Origin: Ardenticatenaceae bacterium
GTDB taxonomy: Bacteria; Chloroflexota; Anaerolineae; Promineifilales; Promineifilaceae
Assembly (NCBI GenBank): GCA_020634495.1
Contig: JACKBR010000102.1
Coordinates: 1-6,817, forward strand
Length of the DNA: 6,817 nucleotides
Direction of reading: 5' to 3'
The position numbers and the translations under genes were made by a program. Shown one piece after another: positions 1-6,219 of the stretch; positions within the stretch are counted from its first letter, which is position 1; every line of letters begins with the position of its first letter. The notes beneath the pieces are model-generated. The model searched no databases, had not been told where the DNA came from, and saw only the letters and a program-made list of their open reading frames with translations.

Positions 1-16
1 CAATCCTGAGAGACGA

Positions 17-67
17 CCCTCAAAAAGACTGCAAAACACCTGCAAAGGAACTATAAAAATGGTGCAA
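17..67 (-). promoter_or_regulatory. Array of five heptamer direct repeats, 11-bp period (putative activator site)
   Basis: Read on the minus strand, five heptamers start exactly 11 bp apart: TTGCACC (67-61), TTATAGT (56-50), TTGCAGG (45-39), TTGCAGT (34-28) and TTGAGGG (23-17), each followed by a 4-nt spacer. The shared pattern is TTGNAGT-N4. A 7+4 layout in helical phase is what PhoB/OmpR-type and SARP-type regulators bind (known of those families). The array lies after the TPR gene and points leftward, so its likely target is a minus-strand gene beyond the window edge. A matching array lies at 2826-2865. The protein that binds it is unknown. Confidence 0.6.
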
Positions 68-72
68 TGTGA

Positions 73-91
73 GGAGTTCAGGGGAGTTCAG
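73..91. repeat. Short tandem repeat, 10-bp unit
   Basis: GGAGTTCAGG is followed directly by GGAGTTCAG, a near-perfect tandem duplication between the stop codon of the TPR gene and the heptamer array. It is too short to assign a role. It could be slippage or a second protein site beside the array. Confidence 0.4.
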
Positions 92-108
92 TGTTACAAA
101 ATCGCAAA

Positions 109-1314
109 TTATTTGTCGGCAGTTAGCCTCTGTTGCATATAATTTAGCAGTTCTACAGTATGGGATGTTTCTTTAAGCGACTGCAACCCAGCTATAGCTT
201 CCTGCAAAGTATGTTTAAATTCGGCTGCTTGACCCTGCATCTCGTATAAATCGGCTAAATTATCTAAGGAATTTGCCCAATTAAACATATCTCCGAAGCG
301 CCTATAGGCAGTAATCGCATTTAATAACATTTCTTCGGCCGTTTCCCACTCTTCTAATTGGGTATACACCATACCTAAATTGTTATAGATACCAGCTATT
401 TCAGTAGGCTCTTGAATTTGCAAATTCAATTGCAAAGCCTCTTGCCAAGCCGCTTCTGCTAAATTGTAGTTGCCTTGGCTAAAGGCCGAAATGCCCATAT
501 TGTTTTTCAGCTGGCTTAAGTTATGCACATCACCAGTTGCATTCAGAACCCCCATCAATTCCATAGACAATTGATTAATCTCGTCCCAATTACTAGATGC
601 AGCCCAAATTGCGATTAGGGTGATAGATGCTTTGGTAAGCAACGTTGAATGACCAAGCTCATGGTACAACTTATAAGCGGTCTGAGCTGTTTCAAGTGCC
701 TGTTCCCAATTGCGAATGCGGCGATAAATATTTGACAAGTTAAGATTAGCATTTGCTAAAGCTAATTCATCTTTTGCTTGTTCTGCTGTTGCTAATGCTT
801 TTTGGCATAAAGAAATGCCCTCTTCCGATTCCCCTTGAATATCTTTTAGTGAGGCGAGCATAGCTAAGGTTCGAGAATAACTAGACAAGTTGCCTTGTTT
901 TTTATACAAGAGGCTGGCTGTATGATAATGTTCTTCGGCATTCCTCAGGTCGCCTTTATGATATTGAATATCTCCAATTTGTTCTAAGAGGCGCGCTTCC
1001 TTATTTTCCTCACGATGAAGCTTACTCATCTGGTGTATTTGCGTTAGATAAACGAGCCAGCGATCCCAGTCTGCGTATCCAAAAATGATTGGATAGAGAA
1101 TTTGGCTTAACTTGTAGGCAATTTCCAGTGTTTCTGAAGTTTGCAGAGTGGTTTCTAAGGCCCGCAAAAAATTATCATAATCCTCGTGAACCAGCGTTGT
1201 CGGATTGCTGCTTTTTTCAAGCATTGATAACCAACGTCTTGCGTTGGCGATCTTCTGCTGCTGTAGCACTTTTCGCCATCTTGCCTGGTCTGAAATTGTA
1301 GGAGCAATATTCAT
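109..1314 (-). CDS. TPR-repeat protein, putative sensor half of a split STAND regulator
   Basis: This 401-aa soluble protein has no signal peptide or membrane segment. Roughly seven tetratricopeptide repeats with about 40-residue spacing run from residue 106 to 380; examples are around residues 112-140, 186-221, 266-301, 306-341 and 346-380, with the usual small/aromatic pattern (LGMVYTQLEEWETAEEML). Residues 1-105 are helical and probably hold degenerate repeats. Spacing near 40 residues is typical of the long TPR class found in MalT/AfsR-type STAND proteins, where TPRs bind the effector or partner. The ATG overlaps the TAA of the upstream NB-ARC gene by one base (TAATG), so the two are almost certainly translationally coupled and probably work as one complex. 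In most relatives NB-ARC and TPR are fused, and here they are separate. The effector cannot be read from sequence. Confidence 0.85.
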   Translation of the reverse strand: MNIAPTISDQARWRKVLQQQKIANARRWLSMLEKSSNPTTLVHEDYDNFLRALETTLQTSETLEIAYKLSQILYPIIFGYADWDRWLVYLTQIHQMSKLHREENKEARLLEQIGDIQYHKGDLRNAEEHYHTASLLYKKQGNLSSYSRTLAMLASLKDIQGESEEGISLCQKALATAEQAKDELALANANLNLSNIYRRIRNWEQALETAQTAYKLYHELGHSTLLTKASITLIAIWAASSNWDEINQLSMELMGVLNATGDVHNLSQLKNNMGISAFSQGNYNLAEAAWQEALQLNLQIQEPTEIAGIYNNLGMVYTQLEEWETAEEMLLNAITAYRRFGDMFNWANSLDNLADLYEMQGQAAEFKHTLQEAIAGLQSLKETSHTVELLNYMQQRLTADK

Positions 1315-2738
1315 TATTCCTCCTCAAACATACTGAGCAGAAAGATTTCAGTGAGACGGTGAAGCTTGTACCTTCTTTCAAGGAGCGAACCAGTAATATC
1401 TACCAATGAAGATAAAACAAGACCGGTGACACAATTATAAACTACAGGTTCTGAAAGCTGTGAAACAGCTACTAAATGTTCAATCGTAAAGCCAGATTCT
1501 CCAGCTTGGGTTAAGCTAATTAAGAGTGTCTTGCTATTATCTTCAAGCGACTCCCAGATTTCGCGGAATATATAGTCAAATATGCCTTCATTGGTTTCAG
1601 TTGACTTGTTGGCGGCAAATCGATTTAGGACACTAGACAGAGAATAGAATCTTAACTGGCCAATAATGAGTTTAAGAGCCAGGGGATTGCCGCCGACCAC
1701 ATCATAAATGGCTACTACATCTTCGTCAGGGGCACTGGCTAAATCGGCAAAACCGCCGCGCTGTGCTTCCTGTCGAATTAGTTGCAGGGCAGCATTTTTA
1801 TCTAGCTCTTTGTGGGAATAGGAGAAGATGCCTGGCTCGGACAGCAGGCGGATGCGTGACGTTAGCAAAAACTTTGCTGGATTTTGCCATTTTTTAAGTT
1901 CAGGTATCAGGCTTCGGTAATCAGCTACCGTTTCCAAGTTGTCTATAATAATTAAACAGCGACGATCCTTCATAAATTTATATAACATTCTTTCGCGCTG
2001 TAGATGGGTTGTGTTGGAATTTGTGCTCAGATTAAATTGAACACATAGTTTCTCGATGAGCAGGGGGAGTGTTAAGGCAGGACGGCCGCTTTCAATTTGA
2101 AGCCTTCCCAGCATTGATAAATGAGTATGCTTTGCTGTTACCCAGGCGATTTCATCAAATCGGGTTGTTTGAATGGCCTGACGGGCCAAATGATCGGCCA
2201 ATGCGGTTTTGCCTAAGCCGCCAATCCCATCTATTGAAACGATAAAATGTTGGGTTTCATCAAATAAAGCCTCTTTTAAAATCCGTTCTGCTTCGTTAAT
2301 GCCCACCAGTGTTTCATAAGATGGAATGCTTAGACGGTTTTTCATTTTGGCACGCCATTCCGCACTGGCTACATTTTCTAGCTGATTTAGAATTTCTGTT
2401 AAATGTACGACGGCCTGCCTTTGACGATAATAAAGCGTAGATTCAGATATGTTTAACCGGTTGGAAACGGTCAGGACATCTCTACGATTTTCAAAACGTT
2501 CTCTCAGTAAATCTTCTGCTTCTGGGGACACCGTGCGTAGCTGATTCAGGCCATAGCTTAGGATTGCCCGATTATTAGCCGCAGGCCCCGCTTCAGCCAG
2601 GGTGCTATAAATATCTTCTGATTGGGAGAGACTTAAGCCAAGGCGCATTTGTTGTAGCGGCCAATGGGTGGTTTCTCCACCGTGCCAGAGGCGTAAAGCA
2701 GCTAAAACATCTTCTGAATTATTCACATTGTCCCTCAT
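1314..2738 (-). CDS. HTH plus NB-ARC STAND ATPase (transcriptional regulator-like)
   Basis: This is a 474-aa cytoplasmic signal-transduction ATPase. Residues 78-115 form a helix-turn-helix resembling sigma-70 region 4/LuxR-type domains (SNRLNISESTLYYRQRQAV). The NB-ARC domain follows at about 140-360: lead-in SYETLVGIN (140-148), P-loop GIGGLGKT (171-178), Walker B LIIIDNLE (262-269), sensor-type LLTSR (291-295) and GLPL-like GGNPLALKL (349-357). Residues 385-474 look like the winged-helix region, ending in the RYKLHRLTEIFL segment usual before TPRs. The protein stops there, and the TPRs are in the next gene, overlapping by 1 nt. Start: ATG at 2738 is directly preceded by an in-frame TAG and lacks a ribosome site. 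GTG at 2726 has GAGGGA with about 5 nt spacing and is a good alternative, giving 470 aa. All nucleotide-binding motifs are intact, so it is probably an active switch. The DNA target is inferred, not shown. Confidence 0.88.
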   Translation of the reverse strand: MRDNVNNSEDVLAALRLWHGGETTHWPLQQMRLGLSLSQSEDIYSTLAEAGPAANNRAILSYGLNQLRTVSPEAEDLLRERFENRRDVLTVSNRLNISESTLYYRQRQAVVHLTEILNQLENVASAEWRAKMKNRLSIPSYETLVGINEAERILKEALFDETQHFIVSIDGIGGLGKTALADHLARQAIQTTRFDEIAWVTAKHTHLSMLGRLQIESGRPALTLPLLIEKLCVQFNLSTNSNTTHLQRERMLYKFMKDRRCLIIIDNLETVADYRSLIPELKKWQNPAKFLLTSRIRLLSEPGIFSYSHKELDKNAALQLIRQEAQRGGFADLASAPDEDVVAIYDVVGGNPLALKLIIGQLRFYSLSSVLNRFAANKSTETNEGIFDYIFREIWESLEDNSKTLLISLTQAGESGFTIEHLVAVSQLSEPVVYNCVTGLVLSSLVDITGSLLERRYKLHRLTEIFLLSMFEEE

Positions 2739-2791
2739 CTAGTTTAATGAAACGATCATCATTTTATGCTGAATATACCAGTTTCCCCAGG

Positions 2792-2820
2792 ATCATAAGC
2801 TATCTTACACGCTTTGGGAA
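2792..2820 (-). promoter_or_regulatory. Candidate promoter of the STAND/TPR operon
   Basis: On the minus strand, TTCCCA (2820-2815; four of six matches to TTGACA) is followed after 17 bp by TATGAT (2797-2792; five of six matches to TATAAT). Transcription would begin near 2785, leaving about 50 nt of leader before the STAND start. Its upstream edge lies 5 bp from the heptamer array at 2826-2865, so one protein could affect both directions. Confidence 0.45.
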
Positions 2821-2825
2821 AATTT

Positions 2826-2865
2826 TTGCAGGGGGGTTGAAGTCATATTGAAGTAGTTTTGTAGT
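2826..2865 (+). promoter_or_regulatory. Array of four heptamer direct repeats, 11-bp period (putative activator site)
   Basis: Four heptamers on the plus strand start at 2826, 2837, 2848 and 2859: TTGCAGG, TTGAAGT, TTGAAGT and TTGTAGT, each separated by 4 nt. The period is exactly 11 bp, one helical turn, so a protein would contact one face of the DNA. Consensus and spacing match the array at 17-67, which includes the identical heptamer TTGCAGG. The array lies about 125 bp upstream of the peptide start and just upstream of the divergent STAND promoter. By analogy with pho boxes and SARP sites it is probably an activator site for the peptide unit. The binding protein is not established. Confidence 0.65.
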
Positions 2866-2875
2866 CCTTTATAGA
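2848..2875 (+). promoter_or_regulatory. Weak candidate promoter of the peptide/DJ-1-like unit
   Basis: TTGAAG (2848-2853) and TATAGA (2870-2875) are 16 bp apart, each matching four of six consensus bases. The -35-like hexamer is itself part of a heptamer repeat, as in activator-dependent promoters where the protein site replaces the -35. The leader would be about 110 nt. Other -10-like hexamers such as TGTTAT at 2883-2888 are possible, so the exact start is uncertain. Confidence 0.3.
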
Positions 2876-2989
2876 AAACTTTTGTTATTGTTTGGTTCAT
2901 GTTCGCTTTTGAGTCCATATTACATCCAAAAAACAATATAGATGGGCATTACTAAAATAAGTTTTTAATTTTACGGAGAGAGGTTTTCA

Positions 2990-3166
2990 ATGACATCAAT
3001 AATCAATAATAACAAGGTCGCTTTTTTCTTACTGGTTGTAGTTCTCGTTAGCCTATTGGCTGTTTTGGCTTTTGCTGTGGCTACTCATGGCGCTGGTTTT
3101 GAGCTTGCTGGCGCATCTACCATGCGGTACTGTGTTTCCAGTGGTGGCGTCTGCACAGGCGTATAG
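2990..3166 (+). CDS. 58-aa exported or membrane peptide with CX6C tail
   Basis: This small ORF has strong start signals: GGAGAGAGG at 2975-2983, 6 nt before the ATG. Residues 1-9 are polar with one lysine, residues 10-31 form an unbroken hydrophobic segment (VAFFLLVVVLVSLLAVLAFA), and AVA at 29-31 fits a signal peptidase I site. The predicted mature part is about 27 residues, Gly-rich, ending in MRYCVSSGGVCTGV with two cysteines six residues apart that could form a disulfide loop. If uncleaved, it would be a single-pass membrane peptide. It is the first gene of a unit with the DJ-1-like gene 74 bp downstream, is divergent from the STAND/TPR operon, and lies behind a heptamer-repeat array. I recognise no family. 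A secreted signal, a bacteriocin/RiPP precursor or a small membrane protein are all possible, with export the best supported. Confidence 0.7.
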   Translation: MTSIINNNKVAFFLLVVVLVSLLAVLAFAVATHGAGFELAGASTMRYCVSSGGVCTGV

Positions 3167-3194
3167 CGGATTCATTGTTTAAGAGTTTTATTTT

Positions 3195-3214
3195 ACAAGG
3201 TGGCCAAGCCTTGT
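3195..3214 (+). other. Intercistronic stem-loop
   Basis: ACAAGGT (3195-3201) pairs with GCCTTGT (3208-3214), seven pairs with one T-G wobble around a GGCCAA loop; weaker wobble pairing could extend the base. No T-run follows, so it is not a rho-independent terminator. It lies between the peptide and DJ-1-like genes, 26 nt before the latter's ATG, and could act as an mRNA processing or stabilising element that sets different levels of the two products. Confidence 0.35.
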
Positions 3215-3240
3215 GAGATGTTGGCAACACGAGGAGCATC

Positions 3241-3717
3241 ATGTCTTTACAATATCGCAATGGCAAAAAGAAGCGATCACAGAGCTATATTTTGATTGGC
3301 GATGGCTTTGATGAATTAGAAGTGATTTACTTCTTGCATAATTTTCGTAGAGCTGGTTTATCAATTAAGAGCGTGAGTCTGTTTGATAAGTTGGTTTATA
3401 GTCGCCAAGGGGTTGGATTGAAGGCGGATTATGCGCTAGCCGACAAGCCTTTTGACCCTGCTGGAGATGATTGCTTATTGATTTTGCCCTCCGGTGGGCG
3501 AAACGGAGATGCTTTGCGGCATGATGCCCGTGTAAAATCCTTATTGATGCGGTTTAACGGCGGTAAGGGGTCGATTGCGGTAACAGGCAGTAACCGGCAT
3601 TTGGCCAATGACGTAGAACAAGTTTGTTCAGATCGTTTAACCTTACAGCATAAGGCAGAACAAGGCCTTGAGGATTTTGTTAAATCTTTGACTGAGCGTA
3701 TCGTGTTTGCCTCTTAG
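3241..3717 (+). CDS. DJ-1/PfpI-like protein lacking the nucleophile cysteine
   Basis: The 158-aa product follows the DJ-1/PfpI (class I glutaminase-like) fold: YILIGDGFDELEVIYFLHNF with RRAGL (16-40) matches the DGFEE.E...RRAG signature, ILPSGG (81-86) matches the LPGG strand-turn, and KGSIAVTGS (109-117) matches the nucleophile elbow. Aligned with human DJ-1, Glu27 corresponds to Glu18, but Gly116 falls where Cys106 belongs, so the catalytic or redox cysteine is absent. The protein is also shorter than the roughly 180-190 aa norm: the segment between the elbow and the final helix is much reduced. It has a basic N-terminal extension (GKKKRS) and no signal peptide. The start has GAGGAG 4 nt upstream. 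It probably shares a transcript with the 58-aa peptide gene and ends at the terminator at 3751-3782. It is likely a non-catalytic binding protein; its ligand is unknown. Confidence 0.7.
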   Translation: MSLQYRNGKKKRSQSYILIGDGFDELEVIYFLHNFRRAGLSIKSVSLFDKLVYSRQGVGLKADYALADKPFDPAGDDCLLILPSGGRNGDALRHDARVKSLLMRFNGGKGSIAVTGSNRHLANDVEQVCSDRLTLQHKAEQGLEDFVKSLTERIVFAS

Positions 3718-3750
3718 TTTTACAAACGTTTTGCATGATTTGTTGTGTTC

Positions 3751-3782
3751 AAAGCCTTGGCGGTGAAAGCCAGGGCTTTTTT
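3751..3782 (+). terminator. Rho-independent terminator
   Basis: AAAGCCTTGGC (3751-3761) and GCCAGGGCTTT (3769-3779) form an 11-bp stem with one T-G wobble around a GGTGAAA loop, followed by six T (3777-3782). It lies 34 nt after the DJ-1-like stop and ends the peptide/DJ-1-like transcript. Its T-tract overlaps the stop codon of the convergent molybdopterin gene. Read on the minus strand the stem has no good T-run, so it acts mainly on the plus strand. Confidence 0.9.
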
Positions 3783-4278
3783 ACGGCCGTTTCTCAGCCA
3801 CCACCACAATTTTCCCAACCCATTTTACCTGCCGCAAAGCATCGTCCCGCTCGCTAGGCACAATCAGGCGAACCAAACCCTGTTCACGGGTAAGCGGCTG
3901 ACCATCCATCTGATACGCCAACAAAATAGGGCCAGCCGGGTCAGGTTCGTATAGCTCTTCTGCTAACACCCGGTTACCAAAACCATCTGCGCTAATAACC
4001 TCTACCTGCGACCAGGAGTCTGGGCAAATATGGTTCACCAAAGCCAGCAGCGGTACGCCGGTAAACGTAAAAGGCCCAGAGGTACCGTGCCCCGTGCTTA
4101 CAATATAGCAATTGGCAACAGAAACGGCCGTTAACCCTTCTAACTCTTTAATTGAAATAGGTTGGGAACGGCCGTTTGGCTGCACAAATTCAAACGTCGG
4201 ATCAGGCGAAGGGGGCGCTGGATTTGGTTCGTGGCTGTGTGGCCGCAGCGGATCAGACAAATCATCATGAGAAATCAT
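3781..4278 (-). CDS. Molybdopterin-binding oxidoreductase domain protein (sulfite-oxidase fold)
   Basis: A 165-aa protein consisting almost only of the oxidoreductase molybdopterin-binding domain of the sulfite oxidase/YedY superfamily. Recognisable parts are NCYIVSTGHGTSGPF (56-70), FTGVPLLALV (72-81), the conserved VEVISADGFGNRV (92-104), LLAYQMDGQPL (119-129), GLVRLIVP (134-141) and the closing QVKWVGKIVVV (150-160). Cys57 is the probable Mo ligand by position. Residues 1-28 are Pro- and His-rich and disordered-looking, with no Tat or Sec signal, no heme or dimerisation domain, and no membrane segment, so it is probably cytoplasmic; the substrate is unknown. GGGAGGT 5 nt before the ATG is a strong ribosome site. 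The only promoter hint is TAGAAT (4310-4305), weak. It is divergent from lepA and convergent with the DJ-1-like gene, and no partner subunit is adjacent. Confidence 0.82.
   Translation of the reverse strand: MISHDDLSDPLRPHSHEPNPAPPSPDPTFEFVQPNGRSQPISIKELEGLTAVSVANCYIVSTGHGTSGPFTFTGVPLLALVNHICPDSWSQVEVISADGFGNRVLAEELYEPDPAGPILLAYQMDGQPLTREQGLVRLIVPSERDDALRQVKWVGKIVVVAEKRP
4123..4176. repeat. Two copies of the palindrome AACGGCCGTT
   Basis: Perfect 10-bp palindromes lie at 4123-4132 and 4167-4176 inside the molybdopterin-domain gene. They are the best examples of a CGGCCG word that recurs through the window (for instance 336, 3784, 6331 and 6713 as CGGCCGTT). Both are in coding sequence, so they are probably a genome-wide oligonucleotide habit rather than local operators. 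Confidence 0.5.
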
Positions 4279-4366
4279 AAACTACCTCCCAAAAAATATA
4301 CAGAATTCTACCGCAAATATTTCTATAGTTTACTTCAGCGCTCGCCTAACTATTTGTTATCCAATT

Positions 4367-4375
4367 TGATATACT
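4367..4375 (+). promoter_or_regulatory. Extended -10 promoter of lepA, leaderless
   Basis: TGATATACT is an extended -10 element (TG-N-TATACT, five of six matches to TATAAT). It ends 6 nt before the lepA ATG, so the transcript should begin at or next to the A of the start codon. There is no good -35 at the expected distance, as usual for extended -10 promoters, and no Shine-Dalgarno sequence before the ATG. Confidence 0.5.
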
Positions 4376-4381
4376 ACAAGC

Positions 4382-6187
4382 ATGACACAAAGCAACATTC
4401 GTAACTTTTGCATAATTGCCCACATCGATCACGGTAAATCAACCCTGGCCGATCGATTGCTGCAAGCTACCGGTACGCTTACCGACCGAGAAATGCAGGA
4501 ACAGGTTCTCGACAGCATGGACTTGGAGCGGGAAAAAGGCGTCACCATCAAAGCTTCGGCCGTACGCATGACCTACACTGCCAAAGATGGCAACGAATAC
4601 ATCATGAACCTTATCGACACGCCCGGTCATGTCGATTTTGGGTACGAAGTTAGCCGCGCCCTACAAGGCTGTGAAGGCGCACTGCTTGTAGTTGATGCCA
4701 CCCAGGGCATAGAAGCACAAACCCTGGCAAACCTCTACCTTGCTCTGGAATCTGATCTGGAGATCATCCCCGTTGTTAATAAAATTGACCTACCAGCTGC
4801 GATGCCAGAAGATGTAGCCGAAGAAATCGAAAACATTATAGGCCTGCCCGCTGAGGACGTAATTCCTATAAGCGCCAAAACCGGGGCAAATGTTGAACAG
4901 GTGCTAGAGGCAATCGTAAAGCGCGTGCCGCCGCCCACCATCAACGATGAAGTCCCCCTTCGTGCGCTGGTTTTCGACTCGCATTATGATTCATACAAAG
5001 GCGTCATCGCCTACGTGCGCGTTTTTGAAGGCAAGCTAAACAAGCGCCAATGGGTGCAAATGATGTCCAACGACGTCAGTGCAGAGCCAATTGAAATTGG
5101 CATATTTGCCCCAGCCATGAAGCCTGTTAACCTGCTTTCTGCTGGCGAAGTGGGGTACATTGCCACAGGCCTAAAAACCGTACGAGAATGCCGTGTGGGT
5201 GATACCATCACCCTGCGCGATCAGCCCGCTGCGAAGCCGCTCCCCGGCTACCAGGCCGTTAAACCAATGGTTTTTGCTGGTTTTTATCCCACAGAAGGGG
5301 AAGATTATGCCTTGCTCAAGGAAGCCCTCGAGCGGCTACAGCTGAACGATGCAGCATTGGTATTCGAGCCAGAAACATCCAATGCGCTTAATTTTGGGTT
5401 TCGCTGCGGCTTTTTGGGATTGTTCCACATGGAAATTATCCAGGAGCGCCTGGAACGCGAATATGACCTGGATTTGATCGCTACCGCGCCCAGCGTGCGT
5501 TATGAAATTAAAATGGCCCACACGGGCGAAGAGCGCATCATCGACAGCCCAGCAGAGCTTCCTGATGAAGGGTTGATTGATGAAATTCGTGAACCGTGGA
5601 TGCATGTACAAATCTTCACCCCCGACGAATATTATGGCGTGGTGATGGATTTGGTCATCAAGCGGCGGGGCGAATTTGTGGGGCAAGAATATCCAGCGCC
5701 AGGGCGTGTGGTGCTTAAATTTGATCTGCCTTTGGCTGAAATTATCATCGACTTTTACGACAAGCTAAAAAGCGGCACGCGTGGCTATGCCTCGATGGAT
5801 TATGAGGTGGCGGGCTACCGGACTTCTGATTTGGTGAAGCTGGAAGTGCTGGTGAACAAGCAGGTGGTTGATGCTCTAGCCATGATTGTGCATAAAGATG
5901 ATGCCTATCATCGTGGCCAAAAGCTCGTGACAGCGCTGCGCAAAAAGATTCCGCGCCAGATGTTTGAGGTGCCCATTCAGGCGGCAACTGGGAAGCGTGT
6001 CATTAGCCGGGCAACGGTGAAGGCGATGCGTAAAGATGTGTTGGCCAAATGTTATGGCGGTGACATCACGCGCAAGCGGAAGCTGTTGGAAAAGCAGAAG
6101 AAGGGCAAGAAGCGCATGAAGATGATCGGCACGGTGGAGGTGCCGCAGGAAGCGTTTATGGCTGTTTTGCAGCTAAATGATGATTGA
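4382..6187 (+). CDS. lepA: Elongation factor 4 (LepA), ribosome back-translocase GTPase
   Basis: Full-length 601-aa LepA/EF4, a translational GTPase that binds ribosomes, reported to back-translocate stalled ribosomes and assist 30S biogenesis. The GTPase domain has G1 AHIDHGKST (13-21), G2 in [10 protein letters not shown] (49-58), G3 DTPGH with catalytic His83 (79-83), G4 NKID (133-136) and G5 SAKTG (164-168). Domains II, III and V follow, with the family marks [16 protein letters not shown] and ASMDYE. The LepA-only C-terminal domain is complete, including [20 protein letters not shown] and the basic tail. Length matches the family norm of about 600. The start is well fixed: an in-frame TGA lies at 4367, no start codon intervenes, and the conserved [12 protein letters not shown] begins at residue 7. 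No ribosome site precedes it; see the leaderless promoter. pyrD follows after 32 bp and is probably cotranscribed. Confidence 0.98.
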   Translation: MTQSNIRNFCIIAHIDHGKSTLADRLLQATGTLTDREMQEQVLDSMDLEREKGVTIKASAVRMTYTAKDGNEYIMNLIDTPGHVDFGYEVSRALQGCEGALLVVDATQGIEAQTLANLYLALESDLEIIPVVNKIDLPAAMPEDVAEEIENIIGLPAEDVIPISAKTGANVEQVLEAIVKRVPPPTINDEVPLRALVFDSHYDSYKGVIAYVRVFEGKLNKRQWVQMMSNDVSAEPIEIGIFAPAMKPVNLLSAGEVGYIATGLKTVRECRVGDTITLRDQPAAKPLPGYQAVKPMVFAGFYPTEGEDYALLKEALERLQLNDAALVFEPETSNALNFGFRCGFLGLFHMEIIQERLEREYDLDLIATAPSVRYEIKMAHTGEERIIDSPAELPDEGLIDEIREPWMHVQIFTPDEYYGVVMDLVIKRRGEFVGQEYPAPGRVVLKFDLPLAEIIIDFYDKLKSGTRGYASMDYEVAGYRTSDLVKLEVLVNKQVVDALAMIVHKDDAYHRGQKLVTALRKKIPRQMFEVPIQAATGKRVISRATVKAMRKDVLAKCYGGDITRKRKLLEKQKKGKKRMKMIGTVEVPQEAFMAVLQLNDD

Positions 6188-6219
6188 TGCGCTGTGTTTT
6201 GTAATTGGTAGTTGAGCAA

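Noticed and set aside
180..207. ACTGCAA and CCTGCAA inside the TPR gene resemble the heptamer repeats
   Set aside because: They are 21 bp apart, out of the 11-bp register, and encode Leu-Gln pairs of the TPR protein, so coding sequence explains them.
1089..1301. 70-codon plus-strand ORF
   Set aside because: Lies wholly antisense to the TPR gene, with no family features and no ribosome site.
2952..2972. TAAAAT/ATTTTA inverted repeat before the peptide gene
   Set aside because: Six A-T pairs only, in AT-rich DNA; too weak and too likely by chance to call a structure.
3745..3954. 69-codon plus-strand ORF starting before the terminator
   Set aside because: It runs through the terminator hairpin and antisense to the molybdopterin gene; no domain is seen.
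4162..4404. 80-codon plus-strand ORF reaching into lepA
   Set aside because: Antisense to the molybdopterin gene, crosses the lepA promoter and overlaps the lepA start out of frame; the basic composition is a reading-frame artefact.
5336..5686. 116-codon minus-strand ORF, with similar ORFs elsewhere across lepA
   Set aside because: Shadow of lepA, whose own frame is conserved along its whole length.
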